From positions 1,323,603 to 1,387,602 of the forward strand of contig VXAZ01005564.1 in assembly GCA_013399875.1 (NCBI GenBank): a DNA stretch of 64,000 nt, given 5' to 3'. Below are positions 1 to 11,850 of the stretch, piece after piece. Each line of letters begins with the position of its first letter. The stretch's first letter is position 1. A program made the position numbers and the translations under genes. Source of the DNA: Gymnorhina tibicen (lineage: Eukaryota > Chordata > Aves > Passeriformes > Artamidae). Below the pieces are notes generated by a model. The model saw nothing but the letters and a program-made list of their open reading frames with translations, did not search any database and was not told the DNA's origin.

Positions 1-127
1 TTTTGCAAAACCCGTCTGCCAGCAGCTGGAGCTGGGGCTGCTCCCACCCTGTTGTTGCAGACAGCGAGGAAACCATCCAGTGTCCCAAATAAATTAATGA
101 ATTACTCTCCTCCTCCCAACAGACTCA

Positions 128-378
128 GCGCTGGAGCCAGGAGCCGTAATCGCGCTCTTGCTGCCTCTGAGTCACTGAGAGCCGGAGCCCGGCGCAGTGT
201 GCAGAGTCAGCAGAGGCGGATGCTGAGCTGCATTGTGTCTGCAAGTCAGTCAAACCAGTTTAAAAATAAACTCCTCTTCCCCCGGCCCCTCCACAGGCCC
301 CTCTGTGCACACACGGCGCTGCCGTTTCCCGCCACGCAGCCAGCTTTTTGGAAGAGAGCGCCTTACTCGCATCAAAGA
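128..378. promoter_or_regulatory. CpG-rich patch, possible regulatory element
   Basis: By hand count this stretch holds roughly 17 CpG dinucleotides in about 250 bases, well above the surrounding AT-rich sequence. It contains an AP-1-type TGAGTCA at 168-174. It also has an inverted pair of MAF-type half-sites, TCAGCA at 207-212 and TGCTGA at 221-226, separated by 8 bases. It could be an unmethylated regulatory element or the edge of a promoter lying to the left of the window. No exon or initiator is recognisable. The CpG excess is seen directly; the regulatory role is inference. Confidence 0.3.
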
Positions 379-2698
379 GCTTTTGCCCCTTGGGTTAAAC
401 CATGTTAGCCCAGGCCCTGAGCAGGCACAGGAACCAAAGCTGAGGCTTTCAGAGGAGCCTGAAGGAGTCAAGCATTCAAAACTCGTTAGAATTCAACGGG
501 AGCGGAGCACCCGCGCTCTCAGTGCCGTTGAACATCTCAGCCTCTGTCCTAGGGTTAAATCGAGGTGAGGAGCTGTCACCTTGTTGCTGTGTGTTCCAAG
601 GACACAGGAGGGTCCATAACTGCAAAGACAGGTAGGGTGAGACCCTTCTGTTCATCACAGCCACAGAAAACTTTCCCCAAAGCTGCCTCGTTGATTTTCC
701 CGCAACGCCAGAGTCGTTGCACAGCTGGAGAGGGTAAATGGTGCCTGCCATAAACCACCGACACTGTGGGAAGCAGAAAACACCTTCTTCATGTCTCCTC
801 CAAACTTCCATTTCATATCTAGCCGCATGGAAATGGGAATTTTTCATAATGAACCATTTTACATCTGTCTCTGATACAAACAAATTACTGGCAAAACATA
901 TTAAATCCTCTCTGCCACTGATGTGGCGTTTGAAATTAATTTGCCAGATAAGTTACGGGAGATATTAAAGGTCTGTAAGTAAATTTTAAATATTTTAATA
1001 TTCAAAATTCAAACCATGTTGATCACACACAGGAGGCTGCATAGCTTGTTTCTGCTGCCTGGCTGTAGTGAAATGCTATGAATTCTTCTCTGGTAAGGAA
1101 ATATATGTATTCAATGTTTTTGGTGATATTTACTGATACTTGCTTAATGTTGGTATTTTAGGTGAACGTTTCTGCCACAAGGTTCAGCTGTATGTTTGGT
1201 CAGAAAGGTAAAAAGCTAAACCAAACCAAGCATCATGATTAAAATCTCAGAGAGCATTTTGGGGCAACTGAAATTTTGGATGAATCTAGCTCACATAAAA
1301 CTGGTGCTAATCCATGTATTTTCCTTCACTGTTCTATTATTGCAGTGTAAAGAAAATTATTTCTTTCTTTTTCAGCAATAATAATAAAAGAGGTTATTTT
1401 CATGAAAGCTAGTAAAACTTCTCAAAGCTTGACTTTTCCAAATAACCATGTCTAATTTTTTTTACAGAAAGAACTAAACGGCAAAAATTATTTGCATGGA
1501 ATCATTTTACTCTATGGATATCCTCCAAAATTTTTAAACTCTCCAAATTTTTCAAATGTGTTTAACATGAATTTAAAAATAAAGAAAGTAATGTTTCATC
1601 AACTAAGAATAAATCTGATCCTGCACCTAATTCCCACTTTCCAAGTTGCAAACAGCAATAACCCTTGAAAGATTTTTTAGGAGAAATCATCCCAAAAAGC
1701 GGGAAGATAAACACACAATCCCCTTCATGTTTCAATAGGACCACTCCCAAAATAGGATGCCTTCAAGTCCTTATTCAACCCCAGGATAACACAAGAGCAC
1801 AACTGCTGGTCCTCAAGGCTCTGTTCTCATTGTAAATGCAAAGTTCAAGTTCCAGACATTTTCCCTGGAAACAGAGGTTGCAGATGCCCAGTCTTTGGCC
1901 ATGTTTTGTGCCTGCTGCAGCTCAGGAGCATGACTGGGAAAAGATGCCCTGATATTCAGGTCCCAGATTATTGTCCCTTATGCACATTCAGATTACAGGC
2001 AGTTATAGCCCAAAATATCACTGTGGGTCTGACCCCAAGGGAACTGCCTTTCCCACTGATGCCAGGGCAGTATTGCAGCCACTAAGGCAGCTTCTGTAAT
2101 TTTCAGTATGTGCCACTTTTCCAAATCTTTCCATGGTGTGCGATGAACAGCAGTGATGGTGACGGTTGCAAACAGAGATTCACCTTGGGCCGTGCTGCAA
2201 TGGATCTATGAGTCAGTGCCCACAGAGGGAAAAAGGAGGAGGAGGAGAAAAAGGATCTCTTATGGTTAGCAGAAGAAGAGCCAGGCTTATCAGGAGCCCT
2301 GCAGGAAATCCTCCTCTGTAACCCACAAGACATCCTAGACAAGGAAAACAGCTGGTATTGGGATAGCAAGTGAGAGCCCAGCTCCAGGAATGCTGCAGGA
2401 TATGGGACAATGCCACGGCCGACCACCAGAACTTGGCCCACCACAATCAACAGGACCCGAGGTCTCGAGGATCTCTGCCACGGGGCGCGTCTGCACTGCA
2501 CACCATTAAATTAAAAAATTAACAGAGAAGACTCACAGAGCTATTCTAGGAGTCAAAAGAATCCCCTGCTACACCAGCATGGGGTCTGGGTCTATTTTTC
2601 CAGTTCAGAATCCCAGTGTTTGGTGCAAATGCAAATTTCTGCTGCTCTGTGCCACAGCCATCTCCAATCTCTCTGTGCACTGGGTCCCGTTGGTATAA
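379..2698. other. Unique noncoding DNA, no gene seen
   Basis: Mostly AT-rich unique sequence. A motif-dense AT-rich piece lies at about 880-990, and an octamer-like ATTTGCAT lies near 1490. A 32-base purine-only run occupies 2224-2255, made of GGA and A runs. Short open frames on both strands resemble no known protein. No repeat is recognised. Confidence 0.55.
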
Positions 2699-5600
2699 AT
2701 GGTGATAAATTACAACTTCCAGGGTTTTGTGGTGGGTGTGAGAATGGAAATCATTATCCCCAGTGGGGAATACTTAAACACCTGTGCTGAGGCAAAAGCC
2801 AGGGCAGCAGTGGAGGCAGGACCCCATTCCAGGCACCGTTTTTGCTCCAGCTCCCAGCGTTGCATCAGTCCATGGGCAACTCATGCACCTCAAGAGCATT
2901 TCAGGGAGATCCAGGAGGGACTGTGCCTACTTGCACAGGGAATTCAAACAGCTTATTACCAAAGCCATTTTCTTTTTTTATTATTACTTTCTTCAAACAA
3001 AGCTAATAAATCAAATCACCCAAGATGCACATTATGCAAAGCTTAATTAGATTTGGCACACATCTCGCTAGGAGTAGCACCCATCTGACTTCAGATCAGA
3101 GAACTCAGGTTTGATGGGTGGAACCAAATCGCCCACTTTGGAGTTGCTAAATCTACTTTTAAATGCAGTGTGTTTGCATTTTTTCACTCTGGGACCTGGA
3201 GGAGGTTAGCTTTGTTTGACTTTTGGGCAACGGGAGCAGTGGAAGGGAATTCAGAAATAGAAGGAGACATGTTTCTCAAGAGCAGAAATCTCTTATTCTG
3301 CAGGCATGGAAGAGTCACAAAGTTGGCAGGAAAAATTTTATGGGGCTTCATTTCACCCGGCTACTCCTTGTGGAGCTTCCTCCTTGACAGCCTACTGTTC
3401 GAAGACATTCTGGGATCTTTTTAATAAAAATATAGAAAACTGACGCAAAAATACTATTTTAACAGCATTTTGTTTGGCAGAGCATCCTTCATTGCTGATA
3501 CCTCTTCCTGATTTTATTGCCAACCTCTTGCTTCTCTTACACACGCAGCACCTCTAGAAACAAGACCTTGTGAAAAATTTCAGCTTGATATTTTTTTAAA
3601 TACATTTAAAACCTTAATAGAGATGAAGCCTATTCAAGAAAAGGTGGAAAAAAGATTTTTACAGAATAAAAATGCTGCCCCCACGCTTCATCCCTTTTCT
3701 GCTGAGCAGGAACAGCGAGGACCAGCAAGGGTATTGGAAAGAACTTGCCCAGAAGAGCAACATCTCTGCAGATGGTGCTGAACCCCCACAGCAACCTCAT
3801 GGTTCCCTAACTCCCCTTCCATGGAATGACGCACTGGGAGGGGAGGCAGAGAGAGGGGAAGAGGCTGATCATGGACACGCACGCGAAAAAAAGAGCTCAG
3901 AGCTCCGTGGGGAGCCCTGTGCTCCAGATAAGAAAGAAACCACAGCCTGGGCATGAGAGCAGAGACACAGAACAGGTTTTCTGGCTCGTGGCCAGGCTGT
4001 ACCTCAGCTGCCCATGGTCTGCTCACAACGGAGGGAACTGGTGTCAGCCCATGGCTGTCGTGACACTGGAAAGGCCATCACTCCCTGTCAAACAGCACAG
4101 CTGCTTGGACCAAAGGGGGTTTGCTTCACAGGGAGCCCCACGTGCTGCTTGTGCTGCCCAAATGAGCACAGGCTGAGGCCCAATTTTGTGCCCTGCCTGC
4201 CAGGTGATGGCTCCACTGCCAACCCTCACCACCATGCCCTGCATCAGCTCGGGGCAGGAGTGACAGCACAGAGCCCAGTCAGATCCTGCATGGACAGACA
4301 CCCTCTGAGCTCCACAGTCATCCACACTGGGAATGGACACAAGGCTCGTGTGCCCAAAAACACCAGCAGTGCACAGCAAATTTTAAATAGCAAGCGCCTG
4401 CAACGGGCAGCTCATGGGCAGTCTTCCAGTTACCACTTAATTAAGAAAAAAAGAAATTAACATACTCAGTAAATTATTTAATGAAACAATTATTTCATGC
4501 AGAAATCCTAGGCTACTTCTAAAGCAACCAACACACAAAAAAAAGATACGATAGTTTCAAATTAATTCTTTAGAGTGACACATGCATTTGGGACCTGCCT
4601 TAAAAAGATGCTGGACTCTACTGCTGAAGCACGAGTTTTGTAACCTAAACACCCGATATTTTTCTGTCTATGAGATGGGAGCCTCACATTTGCCTTATTC
4701 ACAAACACAGAAATGGGCAGAAATAATTAAATAAAGGGAGCCCAGTTCATGCTCCAGTGCACCACGCATGAGGAGCTGCGGCTGACAATGACATTGAAAA
4801 CCAGTTGTCAGTCTAATGTAATCAGAGAGACAATTGGCTCTGCTGGCAAGAACTGAATTAGTGTTTTCTGTCTGAATCAGTGTCATCTTCCAGGGAGCAG
4901 TGAAGCTTATGCAATGATAACAAAACTCCCCAGAAGCTGCGTTTGTTACTGAAATATGGTGGTGCTTTGGTGCTGTGTAACCTCATTCTGTAACACAATA
5001 TACCTCATGGTCATGCTGCTGTTCTCATGTTTCTTGCAATGATACAATTCAATGACCAGATGCTAGATCAAACTAGACAAGCATAATATTAAAACTTTAA
5101 AATCTCCCTTTGAGAGCTAATGTGGTTTATTCCCAGGCATGTTCCCTGCTCTCTCACTCACTGTACACACATGCAGAGCATGAAATCGGGGCAGAGTCCA
5201 GGCCTAGATGCAGCCTCAAATCTTTGTGCTCTGGGGGAGACAGAAGGGTCATGGGTGCTGGGCTTCATTTTCCTAATGAGGACAGGGGTAAATCTCAAAC
5301 CAAGGTCAGATATAAACAAATGTCCCTTTACAAGTAGGACCTGCTGCTGATGCACCCTTGGATTTTGTGATGAGACTCCAAGAGTCAGTCTTAAAACAGC
5401 CTTTTTAGTATTGTGACAGGATCTGGTAACTTCACCTTTGTTTCTGTTTCAGTCATAGCACGAGTTGCTGTTGAGCACTGGAACATGCTGAGTAAAAAAA
5501 CACTAATTTTTTTCATTTTCACTGTGGTAGAAACCTCAGCTGCCTCTGCTGCCCCTTGCCTGCAGAAGCACTCCACTGGCCCCTCATGGGAGGTGTGAAT

Positions 5601-6359
5601 AGCTTGCAGGGGTCTCCTTTCATGTGGTTCAAGAGGGTGGAATGATGTACAGGCACAGAACAAAAAGGCTACCTCAGAAATGCCACTTATCTTCAGAAAA
5701 ATACTACTTCAGACCAAAGAACTTTTCATACTTACATATCATAATATAATCTTAATAATTAGGTTTGTATTACAAACAACTGGCACCAAGAAATTTCAGG
5801 TTTATATTCTATTTATAACTATCTTTTCTGGTGTTTAGCAATACTGATCAGTAGAAAACTCAATGAAAGCAATAAAAGCAGATGGTTCTTCTATATTTCA
5901 GTTTTAAAGATAAATTCTGTTTTTCATCTACAACACCTGTTTCTTTAAAGAGGTATTGGTGTGATGGGAGGGTGCTCTCACTGGATTGATATACATCTGT
6001 AATTAGCAAGCTGATCATCCTCCTCAGGCCAGGGAGACACTACATGATCTGACACTTAAAGGCACGACATCAAAATATATACCCTCTTTTTTTATAATTA
6101 ACATTCCACATTAAATATTCATTAAAACTTCCATAAATTATTTCCTTGTTCAAGGCTCAACTTCTCTGCCCTTGTTCAGACAAAGCTCCCGTTGAATGTG
6201 TTTACCCAGCTAAAGACAAGACACGACCACACTTTAAACCTCCTGTGCTGCCATCAGTCTTTGTCAGCCTCCCGTCCTGCTCAGGGAGCACGAGGCACAG
6301 CACAAATCCTGCAGCTGGCTTGTGTGCGATTCCCCCTTCTTTTCTACAGAAACCACCTC
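2699..6359. other. Unique noncoding DNA, no gene seen
   Basis: Mixed composition: about 3.7-4.4 kb is richer in GC and the rest is AT-rich. Several overlapping short frames around 3.7-4.4 kb are open on both strands at once, as expected from low stop density rather than coding. Near 4965-5030 a stretch faintly recalls the 3' half of a MIR SINE, but the match is too weak to call. Confidence 0.55.
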
Positions 6360-6484
6360 AAAAAAAAAAAAAAAAAACCAAAAAACCAAAAAAAAAAAAA
6401 AAAACCAAAAAACCAACAACAAAAAAAACCCACCCCAAACAACAGCAACGACCAAAACCAACCAGACAAAACCCACAAAAAACC
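6360..6484. repeat. A-rich low-complexity tract
   Basis: About 125 bases made almost entirely of A runs broken by CC or C. The tract opens with an 18-base A run, followed by a second run of 17, then CAAAA/CCAAA-type words. No polyadenylation signal or recognisable retroelement body precedes it, so I treat it as simple low-complexity sequence rather than a retroposon tail. Lysine/proline-rich frames crossing it are artefacts of the repeat. Confidence 0.9.
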
Positions 6485-9296
6485 CTCCGCACGCCTGTTG
6501 AAATGACACCACTCGAGTACAGGAATCGTGCACGAGCGAGAGGAGACTCACGGGAGCGGGAAGGGCTCGGGCATCCCCGTCACATCTGCCAGGGCTCCAG
6601 AGCCGGCCTCCACGGAGCTCCTCGCTGGAGGACGGAGGGAGCGAGATGAAGAGGGAAGAGGAATGCTGCTTTATGCCTCACATCTACTGTGTGTGTCAAG
6701 CCAAAGCCCCAAACAGGAAATGTTTCGCTAGGAGGGTTTTGTAACAACGTGCTTTTCACATGGACAGGGTGAATTTTTAGGTCTCTTCAGTAACTGTTTC
6801 GATTTACTGAAACAAGGAGAAGAGAAAAAAAGCTCAGGGAGGGCAAGGCAGATGACCACATCCCCTTGGCACACACCTTGCAGTCCAGCTCTGCCCTCTG
6901 AAGACGTGGACACTCTCCAGTAGTGCTTATTTATCTGTCACGTCGTGGTGATGGATGTTACTGTTGCTCTCAAAAACATATGCTCAGAAGTTTATTATGG
7001 CACTGAATATGGGCTGGGTAAGAATCTGGATTGTTTAAGTGTCAAACAGTGACAACATGTGTACAATACAACACAGACATCAAGGGGGAACCAGCTCAGC
7101 TAATATGTGGTATTCATATGAGCCTTCAGGAACAAAGACCACCCATAAAGCCAAACCAAAGCTGCCACAAGAATAGGTGGTGCTGCTTCCGTCACTGCAG
7201 ACTGGGTGCCAGTTGGCTTCCTAATTAGATTTGCAAGCTAATAGAAGGCATAAAACGCAATAAAAGGACAATATGTTATAAGTTTTCATATGACAAACAT
7301 TGCTGTAAGTTCACCAGATTTCTGCTCTTGGTAGGTCATGATCAGAACACCCAGTGCTTGTTTGTTTTCCTTATGGCCAGGTTTGTTTTCTTTCTATTTT
7401 GTAATGGTTTGTACCTTTTATTAATGAGAATTAATATTTCCTTAACAAGGATAGTCCTGAGTATCACAGTTTTCAAGTAGTCACTAGCAATCAGCATAAA
7501 TAACTCTCTCACTTCTCAGCATCTTCCTTCAAATAATGGTGTTTTGTTCTATTTCACATTATATTTTGTAAGGGCACATGATAAATTGGCTAGTACAAAA
7601 AAAAGAACTGTTAAATAAATTAATTAAGCCCCAAGAAAAAAAATACCTCTCCTTAAATACACGAGCTGGAACTTAGGAATCTTGGAGACAGCAGCACTAC
7701 ATGGGAACTGCTGGAGTTCTGTTCTCATCCCAGAAGACCAAAGAGTTCAAGCACAACTGGAGCATTGCTTGACAAGACTTCAAAAGGATTGAACAGCAAA
7801 GGAGTAAAAGCAGAGTGGCAAAAAAACCCCAAACAAAACACAACCACAGTAGGACAGGAGGGAAGGATAGATTGAAAAGGGGAAACAATAAAAAAAGAGA
7901 AGTTTGATGGAAAATTTAGACTGAAATCTAATGCATCTTCATCACATGCGTGTATCAGTGAGTGGTAAAAGAATTTCTTCTCCTGATATATCAAACTCTT
8001 AATATCCAACTTTCCTTTCGCAGTGACAGTTACTAACAGAATGACCAAGGGGAAAAATGAGCCTAATAAAACAAAGCTGCAACTCTTGCTCATGTGAATT
8101 AACATTTAAACCTGAAAAACCTCTGTCCAGTCTCTGTGATCTGCAGTGCAAGGGCCTCAGAATACAAGAACAATTCTGAGAAGTCCTTAAATGCTCAAAC
8201 TTCACAGTGAAAGTCCCAGAAGATGCCAGCACACCTTAATTAGCAATTTGCAGGATGAACAGAGGAAAGGTCTAAGGACTTGAGTGGCACCACCTACCCC
8301 ACAAATTCAACAGCAACAGTCCCAATATCCCCTCACACCAAGTAAAGCTTCCCAAGGTAGGACCCTGCTCATAAGCCAGCAGCCAGAACCTCTACTTGGA
8401 TTAGAATTGCAAAGGCACCAATTCATATTCAGATGGTCCCTTTGTCCAACACAGCCTTTTGCAGCGTGCTATAAAGTCTTTTCCCCAGGCTCTCTCAGAG
8501 GAGGTGGGTTGAGGGAGGTGTGGGTGCTGGAAAGAGAGATATATTGGCTCCAAGTTAAACAGCTTTTTGTATGCACAACCTGAGGCATAAACAAGTCAGG
8601 ATTTGCGTACTAGACCTTTGCATACACAATCTGTGTGCTCTGGAAAAATCATTTAATAGTCCTTCTATTGCAGGGGTGTGAAAACTCTGGGTCAGCTTCT
8701 TTGTGTTTTAAACAGCATAGAAATGAGCGTGAAATAAGGAAATCCACAAGAGTCTTTCTACAGCCCATGGCTTACCTGAACAGGCAGTTCTGGGCATGAG
8801 TGAGGAACGGAGAGGTGGAGTTACATGGCCTGTGCCATGAAGGAAACCAGGCTGGGTGACCAAAAAAGCTCCATGGATGGCTGGGGTAGTCCCCAGCCAA
8901 AGCAACACCTCATCTCTGGGCCAAGCAGATTTCAGTGACTCCAAAGCTATGGCAAAGATCAAAGCAAAGAGCAGTGATGGCATGGGGACCAGACACCACA
9001 TGGATCCAGATGTGCTGTTTACATTTTTGTTGGGTTTCACTTTTAAGAAAGTGCTCTTCCAGGGGAGGACCCCAGCTCTCAGACCTCTTGGATATACAAG
9101 CTTTGTCAGAAATGACTTGAAAGAAAAGAGAGTGGGAGAAATCTGATTTAATAAATGATATATAGGAGTATAATTATATGGTTTTAAACACAGTTCCAGT
9201 TCACTTGTCTCAGCAAGAAATGCTGGTGTGTGAGAGAAATCATTTATATTGCTTACTATGGTTTTTCAATCTTGGCAAGCACTTTTTCCATTCTAA
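6485..9296. other. Unique noncoding DNA, no gene seen
   Basis: AT-rich unique sequence with an A-rich simple tract at about 7817-7845 and a TTAATTAA word near 7618. The first ~130 bases are slightly richer in CpG. No exon, RNA gene or mobile element is recognised. Confidence 0.55.
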
Positions 9297-9316
9297 GATG
9301 TGGGAACGCCCACATC
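9297..9316. repeat. Perfect 8-bp inverted repeat with RBPJ-like core
   Basis: GATGTGGG at 9297-9304 and its exact reverse complement CCCACATC at 9309-9316 are separated by only four bases (AACG). The left arm plus loop contains GTGGGAA, the core of the RBPJ/CSL (Notch effector) binding site. The symmetry is seen directly. Binding is inference, and an 8-bp palindrome with a short loop can arise by chance in 64 kb. Confidence 0.45.
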
Positions 9317-11721
9317 AGTAATTATATATGTTAGCAAAAATACAAGATAACTTGTATTCTGGAGAGGGGGGTTTCTCCCATTTCTCAGTGAACTCTTAGG
9401 GCACTAAAAAAGGGAAGATTTCTATTCTACAAGCTTCATGAGAGTAAAAAATTATTACTGAAAGCACGATGTCTCTGTGTAGTGAAACACAGATCCATTA
9501 TCCAAAATGTTTATCATCTATAACACCTCTGTGGCAAAACTAATGATTTTTCAGTTCTGGGCACCTTATTCAGTGTGAAAAGAATTAATAAACCCCATTG
9601 CTGAGTGCAAATCAGCAGAGCCAGCGGTGAGATTTTACACATTTTAAGCACGGGTTAATCGGTAGGGCACGTCCATGTGTGCACTCCAGCAAGACACAGC
9701 GGCAAAATGTGAAATCTGGGCTCCCTGAGCAGGAAGCACTGGCTGGGGTTTCCATAGGGCGGGAATTCTGGTGGAGAGTTGGAGGGAGATGGAGCTTGGA
9801 CTCCCATGGCTCCCACTGGAGCCCGTGAGATGAGGCTGCTCACGTGCTGCAGCCACAGCCTGAACCACTTGTGAGCTCCTGAACCACAGCTTGGCCATCC
9901 CCAAAATACACCAGTAAGGAATGAGCTGGAAAGCTCACCCAGCTGGGAACAGCCTGTGTCCACTGCAAATACCGACACAAAATTCAGGTCTGTTGATTTT
10001 CTCTTCTGACTCTCACGCTGGCTAAAGGAGAGACCAGGAATATCCAGGCACTCATTCTGCAGCCATGTGTGTTTAGGTACAGAGCAGGGAAACCCTACTG
10101 TCCGTAAGGAAACTCTTCACTTCCATAATCCTGCCAACGTGCAATCCCAATATTTGCAGGACAGACTTGTGGAATAGTCAGAATCTTCTACCTGACCTTG
10201 TACAGAACATTTTCTTGCACAGATTTTTCCCAATATGTGCCTGGATGTAAAGACACGATCACTCCTTGTTTTTTGTTTTGTTTTTCTTTTCTTTTGTGGT
10301 TGCACAGCTCTCAAATCTCAATAAAGATTTAATTACACACTGCATTAAAAGAGAATTGGGTTAGCTTTCTTTATGGTTTCTTAAATATTCTTTTTATTAA
10401 AGCAGATGCAGATCATTGAGAAGAGCAATGATAAATAATGGTCCACAGCAAAATGATAATCTGTCCTTTTGTATATTTTGGAGTTAAAAAGCCACTGGAC
10501 CTAAGGACATCACACTAGTTGGGCAAGGCAAGAATGGGAAAATCGTGTTTTTCTAACCCTGGATAACCCCAACTTGCTACTTGCCACTAAGTGTCCAAAA
10601 CTAACTTGTGTTCTATTTTAAAACTATAATTTTTTTTTCATACAGAAATAAAAGAGTTTTCTTCTGGTGTTTCTTGTATGTCAGTGTAAGCTGGCATGTG
10701 CTGGGACCCACATTTTGAAACCCCAAATTTCCAGAGCTCACGTCAAAGGTGCAGGAGAGATTTCCCACCAGTCCTGGGAGCACTGGGCTGGATGAGAGCT
10801 AAAGACAGGAAGAGACTTTTTCCAAACTGAGTGACATGTGAGAGGGATTCAAATAAAGAAACAGAACCACTGGCCTAAGAAAAAAAAATTAATAACCCCA
10901 TGAGTTTCCATGAGCCTTATGTCAAGTTGTAGGCTTTTAAAATTTCCAAAATATAAAGCCATTCAAATCCTCAATTTTAGTATTCTAAGATTCACAAAAA
11001 ACCCCCAAATTACCTTGCGTATTTGTTGGATTTTAAAATGTTGATCTCCCCACTCCCAATCCCTATAAACTCCATCTAACACTGGTGTAAGGAGTCTTGC
11101 AAGCTTTCTTTAAGTCATCATCTTTAACCAGAGCTGAATTATTATGTCAGATGGTTGAGAGCATTCCACGTTCCACAATAGTTTTGTTTGAACAGTATTG
11201 GGCACAAAAAGCACAGGGGAAAAAAAAACCCCACAGCTTTCTGGTATTCGTGCCAGCTTTTTTAATATCTTAAATGACATCGCTCGATGGAAAATTTAAA
11301 AAACCAAGCCATTAATAATGCCATAATCTTAAGTAGCTCTTAAAAGAAAACAAAACACATTCCCCCCCTCGCTGCCCCCCCAGAAAATCCAGATGAACAC
11401 AGAAAAAGCTGTCAAGCTCAGTCTTGTCCAAAGCAGATCTGCCAATGTTCTGACAATGTTTGCACTTGCTTGTCAAAATGGTCACTTCAGCTGAGCATCA
11501 TTTACACTTTGGCTTACAAATTAGTTATGTAAATTACCTATAAATTTAACATGGAATAAAATCCACCTACCTTTTAAGTGTGTATATATATAAATAGACA
11601 CACTTTCTATATATATGATAAAATGTGGCATCGTAGGACCAGCGTTTCCTGGCTGAAGTGAAATGTTGCAGTTGGAGCACCCAGGAGAGACTGGAGGATG
11701 GAGCACGCAGCTCCCAGCCCC
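9317..11721. other. Unique noncoding DNA, no gene seen
   Basis: AT-rich unique sequence. Low-complexity tracts include a T-rich TTTTG/TTTTC stretch at 10268-10296 and a C-rich tract near 11361-11382. A short TA-rich run lies at 11581-11618. No gene is recognised. Confidence 0.55.
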
Positions 11722-11850
11722 TGCACCTGGGCTTCCCTCGCTCCTCTGCCACCAGCTCACTGCTGGAGCCTGAAGGAAAAGTCCTTTTACGTCTCACTTT
11801 CTCCATCTGCAAAGTGGACAAGGCTGGTTCAATTAATCCTCGCATTATCT
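11722..11850 (+). mobile_element. Ancient MIR-like SINE remnant
   Basis: The order of short blocks matches the MIR/CORE-SINE consensus as I remember it. CACCTGGG with a tRNA-B-box-like remnant is followed by CTCTGCCACC at about 11744-11753. After an internal stretch comes CTCACTTTCTCCATCTGC and AAAGTGGA at about 11793-11819, then a diverged tail with ATTAATCC. The copy is heavily diverged, as expected for an element that predates the bird-mammal split. It lacks clear ends and target-site duplications. MIR copies are rare in birds, so persistence may reflect slow evolution here. A RepeatMasker run would settle it. Confidence 0.55.

Noticed and set aside
4960..5040. Possible MIR 3' half
   Set aside because: Only short words (CTGTGTAACC, ACCTCATGG) match, and large internal deletions would be needed.
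6360..6484. A-rich tract as a retroposed pseudogene tail
   Set aside because: No polyadenylation signal or recognisable gene body lies upstream, and repeated CC interruptions fit simple low-complexity sequence better.
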